From Serpentinicella alkaliphila (lineage in GTDB: Bacteria > Bacillota > Clostridia > Peptostreptococcales > Natronincolaceae), in the NCBI RefSeq assembly GCF_018141405.1, contig NZ_CP058648.1, positions 139,001 to 203,000 on the forward strand: a stretch of 64,000 nucleotides of DNA, in the 5' to 3' direction. The notes beneath the pieces were generated by a model. That model saw only the letters and a program-made list of their open reading frames with translations, did not search any database and was not told the origin of the DNA. Position 1 is the first letter of the stretch, and the number at the start of each line of letters is the position of its first letter. The position numbers were made by a program, and so were the translations under genes. Of the stretch, positions 9,326-18,826 are shown in pieces.

Positions 9326-10312
9326 TTAATTAGTTACCAGGATGTTAACAATTCGATCAACTACTACTTTAGCTGATAGCGGTCCACCAAATAGCCAAGC
9401 ATCTCCACCCAATGGGAAAGTACGATTTTCCTTAACGAATTCTAATCCATTCCAAACCTTATTATCCTTTAATTGATTTTCATATATGTTGTCGTTGTCC
9501 TGAACCACATATAGATAATTTGCCTCTTCATATATTGTTAATGCCTCTACGTTCACTGTACTGAATCCATATATTTCTAATACCTCAGAAGTATGCACAT
9601 TATTTAATCCAATTTTTTCAAGAATAACAGATGCAAGAGCATTTGGCGTAAATAAACGAATTTGAGGTGCTTGATTTGCGCTAAAGGCCTGAGTTAATAT
9701 AACATCCTTCGTTGTCAAACTAGCACTATCAATAGCTGCCTTTGCTTCTACATATGTATCCTCTAATTCTGCAAGTACTTGTTCTGCTTCGCTACTCTTT
9801 CCTACTGCCTTTGCAATTTCTCTGAAGGTTGATTCCATCTCATCATACTGATTGAAGTTTTCATCAGTTGGATACGGGTCAAAGAAAACTGTTGGTGCAA
9901 TTGATTCAAGTTGAGATTTAATTGCTTCATGACGGAATTTAATTGCAATTATTAAATCCGGTTGAAGTTCTGCAATTTTTTCTAAACTAGGTTCTTGGCG
10001 AGTTCCTACATCAACAACATTATCATCAAACTTTTCTTCAATTTGAACCCAATTATTATAGTTTTGAATATCTGTAACACCTATAGGTTGTACACCTACA
10101 GCTAACAAATTCTCAGCATAAGTCCATTCTAAAGCAACAACTCTTTGAGCAGGTCCTTCTAACTCTACATCTCCTAACACACCAGCTATAGTGATTGCTT
10201 CAGCAACCTCTGAGCCGCCTTTAGTTCCATTGGCTGTATCTGTCGGTTGTGAGCAAGCTACTAGTCCAAGTGCTAGCATAAAAATACATAAAATAGCGAT
10301 TAATTTTTTCAT
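9326..10312 (-). CDS. Iron-siderophore ABC transporter substrate-binding lipoprotein
   Basis: A 328-residue lipoprotein with a lipobox at about residues 17-20 (LVAC, Cys20 lipidated) and a low-complexity linker. It then has a class III (FecB/FhuD-type) binding fold, shown by RVVALEWTYAENLLAVGVQPIGV, the KIAELQPDLII motif and the C-terminal GGPLSAKVVVDRI helix. FhuD/YfiY-like proteins with VALEW and PxGV motifs bind citrate- or hydroxamate-type ferric chelates. It leads the fhuB-like gene and diverges from the ATPase. A Fur-box-like sequence sits 36 nt upstream of its start codon, so iron repression is expected. Confidence 0.92.
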   Translation of the reverse strand: MKKLIAILCIFMLALGLVACSQPTDTANGTKGGSEVAEAITIAGVLGDVELEGPAQRVVALEWTYAENLLAVGVQPIGVTDIQNYNNWVQIEEKFDDNVVDVGTRQEPSLEKIAELQPDLIIAIKFRHEAIKSQLESIAPTVFFDPYPTDENFNQYDEMESTFREIAKAVGKSSEAEQVLAELEDTYVEAKAAIDSASLTTKDVILTQAFSANQAPQIRLFTPNALASVILEKIGLNNVHTSEVLEIYGFSTVNVEALTIYEEANYLYVVQDNDNIYENQLKDNKVWNGLEFVKENRTFPLGGDAWLFGGPLSAKVVVDRIVNILVTN

Positions 10313-10347
10313 AAAACATTGCTCCTCTTTAATATTAATTGTATAAT

Positions 10348-10366
10348 GAAATTAATTATCATTATC
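10348..10366. promoter_or_regulatory. Putative Fur box between iron transporter genes
   Basis: GAAATTAATTATCATTATC matches 15 of 19 positions of the classical Fur consensus. It lies in the divergent region between the binding-protein gene (minus) and the ATPase gene (plus), so one site could control both halves of the transporter. Confidence 0.65.
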
Positions 10367-10445
10367 TTAAATCATTATAGGTTTACATTAATATAATTGC
10401 AAGATATTTTTATAGTTTTAATAAATTTTATTGGAGGAACTTTCG

Positions 10446-11249
10446 ATGAGTAATTCAATTGCCACAAAATCTTTATCACTAGGATACAATGATACTTTGA
10501 TTATAAAAGATTTAAACTTAAAGATTCCCAAAGGAGAAATTACAGTTTTTATTGGTGGAAATGGATGCGGAAAGTCAACACTTTTACGTTCAATTGCCCG
10601 TTTATTGAAGCCAAAGACTGGGGCTGTAATGCTTAACGGAAAGGAAGTTGCCACTTTAGCTTCTAAAGATATAGCAAAAAAGTTAGCCATTTTGCCTCAA
10701 TCACCTACGGCTCCTGAAGGTTTAACCGTTTATCAATTGGTGAAGCAAGGTCGCTATCCTCATCAATCATGGCTAAAGCAATGGACAAAAGAAGATGAAG
10801 AAAAAGTCGAAAATGCACTTTCTGTTACTAAACTATCAAATCTAAGGCACAGATCTATCGATGAACTGTCAGGAGGACAACGCCAACGAGCTTGGATTGC
10901 CATGACCCTAGCACAAAATACCGAGATAATTCTATTAGATGAGCCTACTACATATTTAGATATGACCCACCAAATTGAAATATTAGACTTATTATTTGAA
11001 CTTAATGAAAAAGAGCAACGGACAATTATTATGGTTCTACATGACTTAAATCTGGCCTGTAGGTATTCTCATAATCTTGTCGCCATTAAAGATGGTAGGA
11101 TATATGCACAAGGCAAACCAGAAGAAATTATTAAAAGTGATGTTGTTCGACAGGTATTTAATATGGAGTGTGAGATAACAACTGATCCTTTATTTGGTAC
11201 CCCTTTATGTATTCCTTTTGGAAAAGGAAGAATAGTTAGATCTGCATAA
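10446..11249 (+). CDS. fhuC: Iron-siderophore ABC transporter ATP-binding protein (FepC/FhuC type)
   Basis: A 267-residue ATPase. Walker A is GGNGCGKST, the signature ELSGGQRQRAWIAM, Walker B IILLDEPTTYLD and the switch region VLHDLN. The DEPTTYLDMxHQ sequence is characteristic of the FecE/FhuC group. The ATG at 10446 is chosen over an upstream TTG at 10431 because GGAGG at 10433-10437 is the ribosome site. It is the only plus-strand member of the iron transporter and is separated from the binding-protein gene by a 133-nt region carrying a Fur box. C-terminal residues include a DPLFGTP stretch common in this group. Confidence 0.94.
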   Translation: MSNSIATKSLSLGYNDTLIIKDLNLKIPKGEITVFIGGNGCGKSTLLRSIARLLKPKTGAVMLNGKEVATLASKDIAKKLAILPQSPTAPEGLTVYQLVKQGRYPHQSWLKQWTKEDEEKVENALSVTKLSNLRHRSIDELSGGQRQRAWIAMTLAQNTEIILLDEPTTYLDMTHQIEILDLLFELNEKEQRTIIMVLHDLNLACRYSHNLVAIKDGRIYAQGKPEEIIKSDVVRQVFNMECEITTDPLFGTPLCIPFGKGRIVRSA

Positions 11250-11349
11250 GTAATATAGTTTAAGTTAATGCTTAGATAGTACATTAATTATATTTAGACT
11301 TTTACAAAGGTCCTAGGATACACTTGCCTTTATACGACCTTACATTGAG

Positions 11350-11736
11350 TGGTACAAAGCAGACGAATACACTACCCCATTCTCACCACTGCATCAGTTC
11401 TTGAAAAATAAGGAAAAGGTTATGTGGTAGCTTCAGTTGGAGCAGAATGTGGATATATTCCTTATAGAGTATATTCTACTGAAATATTTCAAAACTTTAC
11501 AAATGATCTATAAAGCAATACTTTGGATAGAAGAGCGCAGTGCAAAAAAAGTTGCTAAATCATTAGCTCCTCACTTCCAGATGCTGATTTAGAAATTTTA
11601 GCTAATGTAGTTTATAAAGAAATTTAAGCATATGCACCAAATCCAATCCTAACGGCCGAAGGCTGGTGAATTAAATCAAAGAGTACCTCATAGTGATATA
11701 GTAAATACTGAGTTTGCTAAAAGAGCTCTGGAATAA
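11350..11736 (+). pseudogene. Remnant 3 of the substrate-binding protein
   Basis: Another decayed copy of the C-terminal region seen at 4256-4711. It starts with the same TGGTACAAAG stretch and shows YVVASVGAECGYIPY, a deletion, FQNFTND, WIEERSAKKVAKSLAPHF and NTEFAKRALE before a TAA, interrupted by several frameshifts. It sits on the plus strand immediately after the iron ABC ATPase but is unrelated to that transporter's binding protein. A hairpin terminator follows. Confidence 0.65.
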
Positions 11737-11739
11737 TAT

Positions 11740-11796
11740 AAAAGGGACTGTATCAAAACGATTTGATTAATCGTTGGAAAAGATTATCCCTTTTTC
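11740..11796 (+). terminator. Hairpin terminator after substrate-binding-protein remnant 3
   Basis: Outer stem AAAGGGA/TCCCTTT with an inner AACGATT/AATCGTT helix (11757-11776 region), ending in a T-rich tail on the plus strand. Confidence 0.6.
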
Positions 11797-11958
11797 TTAA
11801 TCTTACTCTACACTGCAACTTAACCTAGAAAAAAACCTTACTTCTAATGGTATTTGGACATAGCATAAGGATACTGATAGATATTTTAATAAGTATATTA
11901 TAATTAGTTAAATTCACGCTTATATATAATATAATGAAATGCAATAACTGCAGTAAAA

Positions 11959-12432
11959 TTACTCAACAGCATACTTTGTACACATGGCTGCACAGTATCC
12001 TATAATCTGCTGGCAGTTTTTCTTCCGTATCTTCCCTTCAAAATCCCCATAGGGATCGGACAACTCGCTACATATAAGAGTACCATATTCATTCTCTATC
12101 TCAATAACCATTTTTCCGAAATCTTCATATACACCCTTTAATTCTTTAACACGTTCAGATGGAGTTTCTAGTGCAAAGGGATTGCTCCTACCTTTTATTG
12201 TACCGAGTGCAAGAACAGCACCTGTAATAGCACCACAAGTATTTTTTGTATGACCCAAACCACCACCGAATCCAGTAGAAAGCGCAATTATCTCATCTGG
12301 TAAATTAATGTCATGCATATCCATAAAACTACGCATAACACATTCAGCACAATTAAGGCCTTCTCTAAAATAATTCTTACTTTTTTCTTCAGCTTCCTTC
12401 ATTTTCTGTTCAATGGTTTTTTCAGTTTTCAC
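11959..12432 (-). CDS. C_GCAxxG_C_C family protein (putative redox protein)
   Basis: A 157-residue protein of the C_GCAxxG_C_C family. The diagnostic cysteines are present: REGLNCAECVMRSF near the N-terminus, GFGGGLGHTKNTCGAITGAVLALG in the middle, and C-terminal Cys residues in KNCQQIIGYCAAMC. Members are common in anaerobes and are thought to bind an Fe-S cluster or act in redox chemistry, often beside permeases or oxidoreductases, but no reaction is established. It stands alone here; the nearest genes are a transporter remnant and a small spore-type gene. Confidence 0.85.
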   Translation of the reverse strand: MKTEKTIEQKMKEAEEKSKNYFREGLNCAECVMRSFMDMHDINLPDEIIALSTGFGGGLGHTKNTCGAITGAVLALGTIKGRSNPFALETPSERVKELKGVYEDFGKMVIEIENEYGTLICSELSDPYGDFEGKIRKKNCQQIIGYCAAMCTKYAVE

Positions 12433-12938
12433 ACCAACACTTCCTTCAACTGATTTTTAGATTATTATATAACAACAAATACTAATATACAATATTTGTA
12501 ATATTTGAAACAAAATATCTAAAACTTTATCTTCCTTACACATTCTAAAGAAATCCTTAGGTAATGTAACTAAAAATAACCTAAAAATAAACGCTACACA
12601 CATATACAATAAATCTTAATTTGCTCATTCCAAATGCTTTTTACATTTCTCCTGCATCTTTAAATAATGTGTACATATTCTTTAACACATCAAGTTTCTA
12701 TCAATTAAAATATTTTGAAACTTATTTCGTTAAACTCAATCAAATAGTAATATATTTACAATGAGTAGTAAAATTTTAATTAGCTATAGAGAAAATGTTC
12801 CACACCTATTCTACATCATTCTCTTTAAACTTGATGCCTCTTATCTAAAAATAAAATAATTATTGCCAGGAATAAAACTAGGGTAATAAAACAAAAAATA
12901 ACTAAGAGCATTAAATAATAAAGTGGAGGAATAAAGCT
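12433..12938. other. Intergenic region without recognisable gene
   Basis: AT-rich, no frame with a ribosome site on either strand. It contains the promoter of the DUF3787 gene at its right end. I recognise nothing else. Confidence 0.5.
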
Positions 12939-13106
12939 ATGGCAAATAATAATTATAAAGAAAAACATCAAGCGATGCCTATTGAAAATCATGATACTGC
13001 GGCATGGGCAAATACAAGTGAAATGAAAGCCGTATCCCAAGTAAATATCCCTGATGAAATTCAAGTTAGAAATGCGAAAGAATATGTTGACACTAATCAA
13101 AAATAA
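12939..13106 (+). CDS. DUF3787 / CDIF630_02480-family small spore protein
   Basis: A 55-residue protein too short for most gene calls. It starts at an ATG preceded by TGGAGGAATAAAGCT, a good ribosome site, and ends at TAA 13104-13106. The sequence has the family hallmarks: HDTAAWAN, KAVSQVNIPDE and a NAKEYVDTNQK end. Related proteins occur across spore-forming clostridia and one was found on Clostridioides difficile spores; function unknown. It is followed by a very strong terminator, which supports a real monocistronic gene. Confidence 0.8.
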   Translation: MANNNYKEKHQAMPIENHDTAAWANTSEMKAVSQVNIPDEIQVRNAKEYVDTNQK

Positions 13107-13111
13107 TCTTT

Positions 13112-13150
13112 AAGTAAGAAAACAGGATACCTTATCCTGTTTTCTTACTT
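13112..13150 (+). terminator. Strong terminator of the DUF3787 gene
   Basis: An 18-bp perfect stem (13112-13129 with 13133-13150) around a CCT loop, six bases after the stop codon, with T-rich right arm. Confidence 0.8.
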
Positions 13151-13228
13151 TATGATCTATATTTTTAACTTTTCTACATATTATTTATGATCTAATATCA
13201 TAAAAAAATCCCCTGACGGGGACTGTGT

Positions 13229-13507
13229 TTAAAAAGGAATACACTCATCATCTTCTTCTAGGTATGAGTGTTTTTCTTCTTTTTGTTCACCAAAATAATA
13301 AAAATCCTCATTACAATTAGGGCATACCATAATCGGCATACCTTTTCTATTTTTATTTTGTTCTTCGTCGTACTCTTCGTCACAGTAGGTATCCAAATCT
13401 GCAAACTCATCCACAATATCTGCGGGAGCCCACTCCAAATACTTACACTTCAAACAATGATATTTGTACAACTTTTCTTTGTAATGGCGCTCTACTAATG
13501 GGCTCAT
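13229..13507 (-). CDS. 92-residue zinc-ribbon-like passenger ORF of IS91-like copy A
   Basis: Starts with ATG at 13507 behind a GGAGGAAATATTAT ribosome site inside the end of the transposase gene (65-nt overlap, different frame). The protein has two cysteine pairs, CLKC near residue 18 and CPNC near residue 62, plus an acidic C-terminus (EEDDECIPF). This suggests a small zinc-binding protein. Identical or nearly identical copies occur at 14795-15073 and 18548-18826, and all three are intact although all three transposases are broken. I do not recognise the family; a role in transposition or target choice is only a guess. Confidence 0.6.
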   Translation of the reverse strand: MSPLVERHYKEKLYKYHCLKCKYLEWAPADIVDEFADLDTYCDEEYDEEQNKNRKGMPIMVCPNCNEDFYYFGEQKEEKHSYLEEDDECIPF

Positions 13508-14709
13508 ATAATATTTCCTCCATATCCCTAGATTCTCTTATATCATATATCACCCCATAGTCTTTATGCCATATTCTCCATAAAATTTTTTCAGTGGTAC
13601 ATTTTACACATAAAAGTGGATTTCTTCCGAAATTCTCTATAATCCTCTCTTTCCAGGTCTTTTTCTTTTCAAAACTTTTTCTCTTATCCCTAAGCAATTT
13701 TTCTATAGACTTTTCCTTCATAAAATTATATAGATGCACTATATCCTTGGATATCTTATTTCTTCTCCTTGAATACAGTCCATATCTTCTTACTGTCTTG
13801 AATCCTTTAGGTACTATATGTTGTGTTATTTTTCCTATAAATTCTAACACATCCATAGTTATCTTTACTTTTTTTCCATCGTTATGATCTTCATACCAAA
13901 ACGTAACCTTTTCTCCATCATATTCCTCTATTCTATATTCTGCTATATTTGCTCTAGCAAGATATCTTCCTATGTACTTTACTGCTTGTCTTGTATCATT
14001 CAGTTTTCTCTTTGCATTAACATAAAACCCATTTGGATATCTTTTATACATCTCACTTATTAGCTGCCTGGTTTCATAACTATTAAAATATTTCTTAATT
14101 ATTTCTAGTAGCACCTTCTGCCATGCTTTCTTCAAAAATGGATATGGTATATATTCAACACTCTTCCACCAATTATTATTTCTATCTATTGCTCCCTCTG
14201 TTACTAATGCATGTATATGTGGGTTCCATTTCAAATCTCTTCCAAAGGTGTGCACTACAGCTATTATACCTACTTCATAATCACATTTCCTATTATTTTT
14301 ATACCAATATGAAATTACGTTGTATACTGCATCCTGCAATTCTTTTAATAATTCTCTCCTTGCATAAAAGAAGTTTCTCAGTTCCTTAGGCATTGTAAAT
14401 ACACTATGTCTATGCCCTACCCTTAACATGTTCTGTTCTTTGCTTTTCAGCCCATTTTAGTGTATATACTCTTCCGCATTTATTGCAAAACTTGCTTTTA
14501 CATGTAAATGGTACTTTCGTTACACTAAAACAATCCTCACATATATATTCGGCATATCCATTTTTAACATCGCTACAATTTATAGCCTTATTTACTAGAT
14601 CATCTATATGTTCTCTCATAACCTTAGGAACTCTAGACCAGTATGTGTTTTTAAAGTCCTCATATCTATCTACCAATATCTCTTTAACTGTTATCTTTTT
14701 TCTATTCAT
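13443..14709 (-). pseudogene. IS91-family (Y2/HUH) transposase, copy A, frameshifted
   Basis: The N-terminal zinc-finger part (CEDC ... CKSKFCNKCG) ends prematurely and the catalytic part continues in another frame. Compared with the other copies, CTGTTCTTTGCTT replaces CTGTTGCTGCTT near 14433, one extra base. The catalytic part has the HUH motif in KWNPHIHALVTEG and a YIGRYLARA segment that can supply the active tyrosine. Domains are those of the zinc-binding transposase N-terminus plus Y2 transposase. About 420 residues if repaired. Confidence 0.8.
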
Positions 14710-14794
14710 ATCTCAATCATACCATATGTTATCCACAGATTTTTAATTTTATAATTTCCTATAGAATAAAAAAATCCCCTGACGGGGACCGTGT

Positions 14795-15073
14795 TTAAAA
14801 AGGAATACACTCATCATCTTCTTCTAGGTATGAGTGTTTTTCTTCTTTTTGTTCACCAAAATAATAAAAATCCTCATTACAATTAGGGCATACCATAATC
14901 GACATACCTTTTCTATTTTTATTTTGTTCTTCGTCGTACTCTTCGTCACAGTAGGTATCCAAATCTGCAAACTCATCCACAATATCTGCGGGAGCCCACT
15001 CCAAATACTTACACTTCAAACATTGATATTTGTACAACTTTTCTTTGTAATGGCGCTCTACTAATGGGCTCAT
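14795..15073 (-). CDS. 92-residue zinc-ribbon-like passenger ORF of IS91-like copy B
   Basis: Same protein as 13229-13507 with two substitutions visible (H to Q near residue 17, P to S near residue 58). It retains both Cys pairs, the ribosome site and the overlap with the transposase end. Still intact although its transposase is frameshifted and interrupted. Confidence 0.6.
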   Translation of the reverse strand: MSPLVERHYKEKLYKYQCLKCKYLEWAPADIVDEFADLDTYCDEEYDEEQNKNRKGMSIMVCPNCNEDFYYFGEQKEEKHSYLEEDDECIPF

Positions 15074-15828
15074 ATAATATTTCCTCCATATCCCTAGATT
15101 CTCTTATATCATATATCACCCCATAGTCTTTATGCCATATTCTCCATAAAATTTTTTCAGTGGTACATTTTACACATAAAAGTGGATTTCTTCCAAAATT
15201 CTCTATAATCCTCTCTTTCCAGGTCTTTTTCTTTTCAAAACTTTTTCTCTTATCCCTAAGCAATTTTTCTATAGACTTTTCCTTCATAAAATTATATAGA
15301 TGAACTATACCTTGGATATCTTATTTCTTCTCCTTGAATACAGTCCATATCTTCTTACTGTCTTGAATCCTTTAGGTACTATATGTTGTGTTATTTTTCC
15401 TATAAATTCTAACACATCCATAGTTATCTTTACTTTTTTTCCATCGTTATGATCTTCATACCAAAACGTAACCTTTTCTCCATCATATTCCTCTATTCTA
15501 TATTCTGCTATACCTGCTCTAGCAAGATATCTTCCTATGTACTTTACTGCTTGTCTTGTATCATTCAGTTTTCTCTTTGCATTAACATAAAACCCATTTG
15601 GATATCTTTTATACATCTCACTTATTAGCTGCCTGGTTTCATAACTATTAAAATATTTCTTAATTATTTCTAGTAGCACCTTCTGCCATGCTTTCTTCAA
15701 AAATGGATATGGTATATATTCAACACTCTTCCACCAATTATTATTTCTATATATTGCTCCCTCTGTTACTAATGCATGTATATGTGGGTTCCATTTCAAA
15801 TCTCTTCCAAAGGTGTGCACTACAGCTA

Positions 15829-15919
15829 TTATACCTACTTCATAATCACATTTCCTATTATTTTTATACCAATATGAAATTACGTTGTATACTGCATCCT
15901 GCAATTCTTTTAATAATTC
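15829..15919. repeat. Long direct repeat (left copy) flanking the IS1634-family element
   Basis: The transposase segment from TTATACCTACTTC to TTTTAATAATTC (90-91 bp) occurs here and again at 18018-18108, once on each side of the inserted element. Copies A and C contain this segment only once, so it is a target duplication made on insertion. Confidence 0.85.
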
Positions 15920-18017
15920 CTGACTTTGGAACATCATTCATAAGAAAAAGTGCTGTAATCGTCTGTCTATAGAAGTTTCAGCACTTTTTATTGTTGTTTT
16001 ACGTTCACTACATCTTTTTAATTATATTGGGGATTTCATTACTTAGCAGAACATTCTTTTCAATCTTAAATATGTCTTTGTTTATTTTACTATTAAGTAA
16101 TTTGTCTGACATTATATATAATTTGTCTACTTTGTAATCAATTTCATCTATTATAAATCCTTCTAGTCCATTGATTATTTCATAGGTAGATAATTCAACT
16201 TTATTCACTGCTAACTTATACTCTAATATTCTTTGCATTACTAAGGCTAAATAACAAATTAAAAAATGCGACCTAATTCTTCGTTCTTTAAAGTGATATA
16301 CTGGTCTTGTTTTTAAATTTGTTTTTAATATTCTAAAGGATTCTTCAATTTTATATAGAGATTTATAAGCTACCATTATATCTGCTGGGTTCATATCCAC
16401 TTTATTTGTAACAATGTAAAAATATCCGAAATTTTCTTGCTCTTGTTTAATTATTTCCTCATCAATTTCAATATTTATTTTTTCTTTAGGGTTTTCAACT
16501 GCTTTATAATACTTGCTTTTAGATTTGGTTGTTGCATTAATTGTAAAATCCTTTATATTTTTTTTAGCTCTTTCAATCATTTTATCTTGTTTATACATCT
16601 CACGTTCTTTGTAGATATCTGAATATTTTTTTATGATTAATTCGTCATAGGTTTCATCATTCTGACTCACCTTTCTCTTACTGGTTATATATCCGCTTTT
16701 ATATTTAGCTTCTGCATTAGAAGTTATGTTCCAAGATGAATTATATTTCTTCTCTTTTAGATCTTTAGGCACTGCACTGCCCTTAGAACCTACAATGTAA
16801 CTAAGCCCTTTACCTCGAATCATCTCTAAGTTAGCCCTTAAATTTAAGCCCCTATCAGCCACTATTATGATTTCTTTTATGGTGTAATTATTTAATATAT
16901 CGTCAATGACTTCTTCCATGGTATGTAATTCATGTTTGTTGCCTTTAAAAAGCCTATAAGAAATAGGTATCCCATTGGTGTCTATTAGTAAGCCCATAAC
17001 AACTTGTGTTTCATTTCTTTTATTATCCTTACTCATACCTCTTTCTCTAAATCCGTCTTCATCAAAAGACTCAAAGTAATAGGTTGTACAGTCATAAAAT
17101 GCTAATGACATATTTCTATCTGGAATAATCTTTTCTATATGATCATTTAAATGTTTGAAAAGTTTATTTTCATTCATTTCAAAATTTTTATCATAGGTAG
17201 CTATATTTTGTTCCAATTCATCAGAAGTGTTTTTAATGTTATATTCTAATATTTTTTAGCCTCTGAATCAACGGTATCTAAAAGGTCTTCCATGTTTTTT
17301 GATTTGAACTCCATCTGTTAATTCTTTAGATTTATGTTTATTAAAGCCAGAAAAAACATCCAGGGAAGAATAAATGTTATCGCTATTCACAAAACTAAAA
17401 TCATATAGGAAATCTTCTTTTCTAGAAGCCACTTCAAGCTTACTCGAAGGATTAAATAATCTACCAAGTACCTGATAGAACATCAAGTCACTAAAGGAAT
17501 AATCTAGTTTAGTATCTCTCACCATCTTAGAAAAAAAGTTCCGCAATTTCAATTGGTTAAAGATTTTTAGATATGGAAGATAACCTAAGTTTTTATGATT
17601 AAGAGAAAGCTTATCTTTTGACAAGGATACAATAAAATCTTCAAAGTTTTCAAACCCTCGAGAAGCTTCATCTAGTCTAATCATTTCTTTTAGCTCTGCT
17701 TCAGCTTGAGCAAGGGCTTTCTTACCTGATTTAGAATCTAAATCATGAGTACCAAAACCTTTAATCTGAATTTTTTTTGATTTCTTAGTCTTAGGATCTC
17801 TAATCCCCTTAGCAATTGATATAAAATATTTACCATTTGGTCTTTTAGATTTACTAATATACATGCTATTCCTCCATAAAAACCTTCTAACTACATTATA
17901 CATCATATTTTACACCACGCCAAGTCGTGAGCGTTAATGAATAAAAAAAATAATGAGCAATGTTAAAATTTAGACGTTTACTCATTATTTGTTATTAATT
18001 TATGTTCTGAAGTCAGG
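15919..18017 (-). mobile_element. IS1634-family insertion sequence
   Basis: About 2.1 kb with imperfect terminal inverted repeats: CCTGACTTTGGAACAT at the left and, reading inward from the right, CCTGACTTCAGAACAT (14 of 16 identical). It carries one transposase gene, now frameshifted. The 90-91-bp flanking duplication agrees with the long, variable-length target duplications reported for IS1634. The first base is ambiguous by one position because the duplicated target and the element both have a C there. Confidence 0.82.
16008..17864 (-). pseudogene. IS1634-family DDE transposase, frameshifted
   Basis: The start is the ATG at 17864 (MYISKSKRPNGKYF) behind GGAGG. The N-terminal part runs to about 17268 and the catalytic part from about 17216 to 16008. 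Around 17217-17300 the reading frame changes at least twice (a middle segment reads NMEDLLDTVDSEAKK). Catalytic features are YDCTTYYFES (first Asp), IIIVADRGLNLRAN (second Asp) and the KIEESFRILKTNLKTRPVYH region (Glu with YREK-like motif). About 600 residues when intact, usual for the family. Probably dead at this copy. Confidence 0.8.
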
Positions 18018-18108
18018 TTATACCTACTTCATAATCACATTTCCTATTATTTTTATACCAATATGAAATTACGTTGTATACTGCATCCTGCAATTCTTTT
18101 AATAATTC
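18018..18108. repeat. Long direct repeat (right copy) flanking the IS1634-family element
   Basis: Second copy of the 90-91-bp target duplication described at 15829-15919. It begins TTATACCTACTTCATAATC directly after the GTCAGG end of the element. Confidence 0.85.
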
Positions 18109-18547
18109 TCTCCTTGCATAAAAGAAGTTTCTCAGTTCCTTAGGCATTGTAAATACACTATGTCTATGCCCTACCCTTAACATGTTCTGTTGCTGCTTTT
18201 CAGCCCATTTAAGTGTATATACTCTTCCACATTTATTGCAAAACTTGCTTTTACATGTAAATGGTACTTTCGTTACACTAAAGCAATCCTCACATATATA
18301 TTCGGCATATCCATTTTTAACATCGCTACAATTTATAGCCTTATTTACTAGATCATCTATATGTTCTCTCATAACCTTAGGAACTCTAGACCAGTATGTG
18401 CTTTTAAAGTCCTCATATCTATCTACCAATATCTCTTTAACTGTTATCTTTTTTCTATTCATATCTCAATCATACCATATGTTATCCACAGATTTTTAAT
18501 TTTATAATTTCCTATAGAATAAAAAAATCCCCTGACGGGGACTGTGT

Positions 18548-18826
18548 TTAAAAAGGAATACACTCATCATCTTCTTCTAGGTATGAGTGTTTTTCTTCTT
18601 TTTGTTCACCAAAATAATAAAAATCCTCATTACAATTAGGGCATACCATAATCGGCATACCTTTTCTATTTTTATTTTGTTCTTCGTCGTACTCTTCGTC
18701 ACAGTAGGTATCCAAATCTGCAAACTCATCCACAATATCTGCGGGAGCCCACTCCAAATACTTACACTTCAAACAATGATATTTGTACAACTTTTCTTTG
18801 TAATGGCGCTCTACTAATGGGCTCAT
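18548..18826 (-). CDS. 92-residue zinc-ribbon-like passenger ORF of IS91-like copy C
   Basis: Translation identical to the copy A protein (13229-13507), with both Cys pairs and the GGAGG site. Overlaps the end of its transposase by 65 nt. Confidence 0.6.
   Translation of the reverse strand: MSPLVERHYKEKLYKYHCLKCKYLEWAPADIVDEFADLDTYCDEEYDEEQNKNRKGMPIMVCPNCNEDFYYFGEQKEEKHSYLEEDDECIPF

Larger units (their letters stand above)
13202..14767 (-). mobile_element. IS91-like element, tandem copy A (1566 bp)
   Basis: The first of three near-identical head-to-tail units (13202-14767, 14768-18520, 18521-20086). In transposase orientation the 5' end is ATTCTATAGG and the 3' end is a CCCCGTCAGGGG hairpin followed by seven Ts. 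It encodes an IS91/IS801-type transposase (broken by a frameshift) and a 92-residue accessory ORF. IS91 elements move by rolling-circle replication and end in a hairpin, which fits both the terminal structure and the tandem arrangement. Confidence 0.8.
15009..18462 (-). pseudogene. IS91-family transposase, copy B, interrupted and frameshifted
   Basis: The N-terminal 145 or so residues are at 18013-18462 and the rest at 15009-15919, separated by the inserted IS1634-family element. A one-base deletion near 15310 (ACTATACCTTGG versus ACTATATCCTTGG in copies A and C) adds a frameshift. HUH motif WNPHIHALVTEG is retained in the distal part. Not functional. Confidence 0.8.
14768..18520 (-). mobile_element. 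IS91-like element, tandem copy B, split by an IS1634-family insertion
   Basis: Begins directly at the 5' end of copy A with the AAAAAAA-TCCCCTGACGGGGA terminus and ends at the same terminus of copy C. After subtracting the inserted element and one copy of the direct repeat, it is about 1564 bp, matching the other units. It carries its own one-base deletion near 15310 in the transposase. Confidence 0.78.

Noticed and set aside
12825-13100. 91-codon minus-strand ORF over the DUF3787 gene
   Set aside because: Antisense of a recognisable plus-strand gene with ribosome site and terminator; the translated product has no family features.
13268-13498. Plus-strand ORFs of 60-105 codons inside the transposase copies
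   Set aside because: They are antisense shadows of the transposase and passenger genes, lack ribosome sites and are hydrophobic only because of T-rich codons.
14768-14774. Seven-A runs between IS91-like units as true target-site duplications
   Set aside because: IS91-type elements do not make duplications. The runs can equally be part of the element end plus a T-rich target, so no duplication is annotated.
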